A stretch of 6,554 nucleotides of DNA from JBLHKE01 sp047619485 (lineage in GTDB: Bacteria > Verrucomicrobiota > Verrucomicrobiia > Verrucomicrobiales > DEV007), in assembly GCA_047619485.1 (NCBI GenBank), contig JBLHKE010000450.1:1-6554 (forward strand), given 5' to 3'. This document shows positions 5,333 through 6,554 of this stretch, in pieces. The first letter of the stretch is position 1; each line of letters starts with the position of its first letter. Made by a program: the position numbers and the translations under genes. Below the pieces are notes generated by a model that was given only the letters and a program-made list of their open reading frames with translations, was not told the DNA's origin and did no database searches.

Positions 5333-6424
5333 CTACTTTGGTATCGGGAACACGCGGTAGAACCGCCGCGTGTCTCCCGAGATCGACTCGGTGAACGACA
5401 ACTCCGAAGTCGCGCTCTCGGGCGTGATCAGCAGGGCGAGCGGCTGCCCGGGAATGGAGTCGAGGAATAGCCTGTTATCTGCCGCCACCAAGTAGTCGGT
5501 ATCGGGATCCGGCATCCAGCTGATCGACACTGTGCCCGCGCCGTCGTCCGTAGCGATGTCCAATCTTGGCATCTGCGGAACCGGAGCATCGGGATCGACG
5601 AACAGCTTGAACGACAAACGCGAAATGAGCTTAGTCTCAACAAGGGTATTCCCGTCGACCACCTCTGTCGTCTGAATCTGCTCGAGATGCACATCATAGG
5701 TCTCACCCTCGACGATATCGGGCTGATCGGAAAGATTTAGACCCTGCTGGACGCCGACCCAATGGAACGGGTCATCTTCGATGTTGGCTAGCTCGGCCAT
5801 CGTCCCACTGAAGATTTGCTCACCTGTCTTCGCATCGGACACCCGCACCTGGCTGATGCCTTCGGTATCAAATTGAACAAAAAGTCCCGGCTCCATCACC
5901 TCCCAACGAAGGACTAAAGCTTCCTTCGGGAGATGCAGCTTTCCATTACGCCATGTCTGATTCAACACCCGTGTGCGACCTTCAGTCTCACCGGCGAATT
6001 CCTCACGGAGGAACTGTCTGCTCCCCACGCAAGCACCATCTCCCCCACGGATCGTCACCGTGTGTATCCCCTTTGGGAACCTCTCAGAAAAATCATCTAC
6101 TGCCGATTCGTATCGATAGCTCGACTTGTAGCGGTCTTCCGTAAACATGATTTCCTCCTCAGTGATCACGCCCGTCGCGCCCGTGGGTAGCTCAAATTCT
6201 ACCGAATCCGGCGAGATATCACCGTCGCGGTAAACAAAAAAGTGATCCATCTCCATCGATAGTACTGAACGGACGTGCAATGGAGCGACCGAGTCTAGCT
6301 GTGTCAGATTGGTTTCCTGCAAAATTTCTAAGAGAATGACGTCGGCAATCGAGTCCTCCGTAGCGAACAGTACGTGAGGGGAAAAAATCCAACTCACACC
6401 AAAAAATAACCAAAGGGATCTCAT
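5333..6424 (-). CDS. Exported protein of unknown function with C-terminal fibronectin-III-like/RRFYRV module
   Basis: This 363-residue protein was not recognised as a named family. It starts at ATG 6424, and a GGAGGT Shine-Dalgarno lies at 6442-6437 with a long 12-nt spacing. Residues 1-21 are a typical Sec signal peptide (basic R2, hydrophobic LWLFFGVSWIF, likely cleavage after VLFA). The mature part is acidic and beta-rich. C131 is its only cysteine, so no lipobox or disulfide is likely. Residues about 287-358 (GTVSISWMPDPDTDYLVAADN ... RRFYRVF) resemble the short Ig/FN3-like module that ends many secreted Verrucomicrobia and Planctomycetes proteins (W, then Y-x-L/V, then RRFYRV). That similarity is from memory. 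The middle region (60-270) matches nothing I know; IHTVTIRGG and VLRWEVMEPG look like beta strands of Ig-like folds. A periplasmic or extracellular location is likely; the role is unknown. Confidence 0.8.
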   Translation of the reverse strand: MRSLWLFFGVSWIFSPHVLFATEDSIADVILLEILQETNLTQLDSVAPLHVRSVLSMEMDHFFVYRDGDISPDSVEFELPTGATGVITEEEIMFTEDRYKSSYRYESAVDDFSERFPKGIHTVTIRGGDGACVGSRQFLREEFAGETEGRTRVLNQTWRNGKLHLPKEALVLRWEVMEPGLFVQFDTEGISQVRVSDAKTGEQIFSGTMAELANIEDDPFHWVGVQQGLNLSDQPDIVEGETYDVHLEQIQTTEVVDGNTLVETKLISRLSFKLFVDPDAPVPQMPRLDIATDDGAGTVSISWMPDPDTDYLVAADNRLFLDSIPGQPLALLITPESATSELSFTESISGDTRRFYRVFPIPK

Positions 6425-6436
6425 GAACTAAAGGGC

Positions 6437-6442
6437 ACCTCC
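6437..6442 (-). promoter_or_regulatory. Shine-Dalgarno with long spacing for the exported-protein gene
   Basis: GGAGGT on the minus strand is the only strong ribosome binding sequence seen before any of the genes here. It ends 12 nt before the ATG, longer than the usual 5-9. No other start codon in frame fits better. Confidence 0.6.
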
Positions 6443-6472
6443 GGAAACCTGCTGTGGAAATGGGGCGCAGAG

Positions 6473-6553
6473 AAAATTCCCGCTGGCGAGGCGATAAACG
6501 CTAAGCTATCTGGTGATAGTGGGCGCTTTAGCAACGAAGACAGCGGGGATTTT
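6473..6553. repeat. 81-nt structured inverted-repeat element reaching the window edge
   Basis: AAAATTCCCGCTG (6473-6485) and CAGCGGGGATTTT (6541-6553) are inverted repeats matching at 12 of 13 positions; the odd pair would be G-U in a plus-strand RNA. Nested inside are GCTAA/TTAGC (6500-6504 and 6528-6532) and CTATC/GATAG around TGGT (6506-6519). It lies upstream of the exported-protein gene. Possible identities are a small non-autonomous (MITE-like) element, a structured RNA, or an intergenic palindrome that covers the gene's promoter. No coding sequence is seen in 6425-6554. Confidence 0.5.
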
Positions 6554-6554
6554 A

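Overview
The window reads as a piece of a free-living bacterial chromosome of roughly 55-60% GC. It is most likely from the Verrucomicrobiota (Verrucomicrobiales-like) or a related PVC lineage, but this assignment is an inference. It rests on three things: a helicase-associated (HA) repeat protein without a helicase, an exported protein ending in a W...Y...RRFYRV-type module of a kind common in secreted PVC proteins, and the small basic protein placed before bioA. No marker gene in the window proves it. Only one of the six start codons has an obvious Shine-Dalgarno sequence, and it sits at long spacing.

Layout. (1) Positions 1-288, minus strand: the N-terminal 96 residues of a ComF-family phosphoribosyltransferase with four CxxC pairs, cut by the window edge. 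(2) 298-1497, minus: a CPBP-family (CAAX protease/bacteriocin-processing) intramembrane metalloprotease, 9 bp upstream of comF and probably cotranscribed with it. It starts at TTG and carries an unusual hydrophilic insert of about 85-90 residues between two catalytic motifs. (3) 1498-1570: a short divergent intergenic region with a perfect 7-bp inverted repeat. (4) 1571-1849, plus: a 92-residue unrecognised basic protein, 7 bp upstream of (5) bioA (1857-3092, plus), the PLP-dependent DAPA aminotransferase of biotin synthesis. (6) 3093-3248: a convergent intergenic region with several small hairpins. (7) 3249-5123, minus: a 624-residue protein with a very lysine-rich N-terminus followed by eight tandem HA repeats. 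(8) 5124-5332: an intergenic region with a nested 30-nt palindrome. (9) 5333-6424, minus: a 363-residue exported protein of unknown function. (10) 6425-6554: an upstream region that ends in an 81-nt structured inverted repeat reaching the window edge.

How the genes work together. Two transcription units diverge from 1498-1570: CPBP-comF leftward and small protein-bioA rightward. bioA stands apart from other biotin genes, at least within the window. The HA-repeat gene and the exported-protein gene point the same way but are 209 bp apart and need not share a transcript. No mobile-element genes, CRISPR arrays, tRNAs or rRNAs were seen. I found no demonstrable new multi-gene system. The items most worth following up are the helicase-free HA-repeat protein, the CPBP insert, and the structured palindromic element at the right edge.
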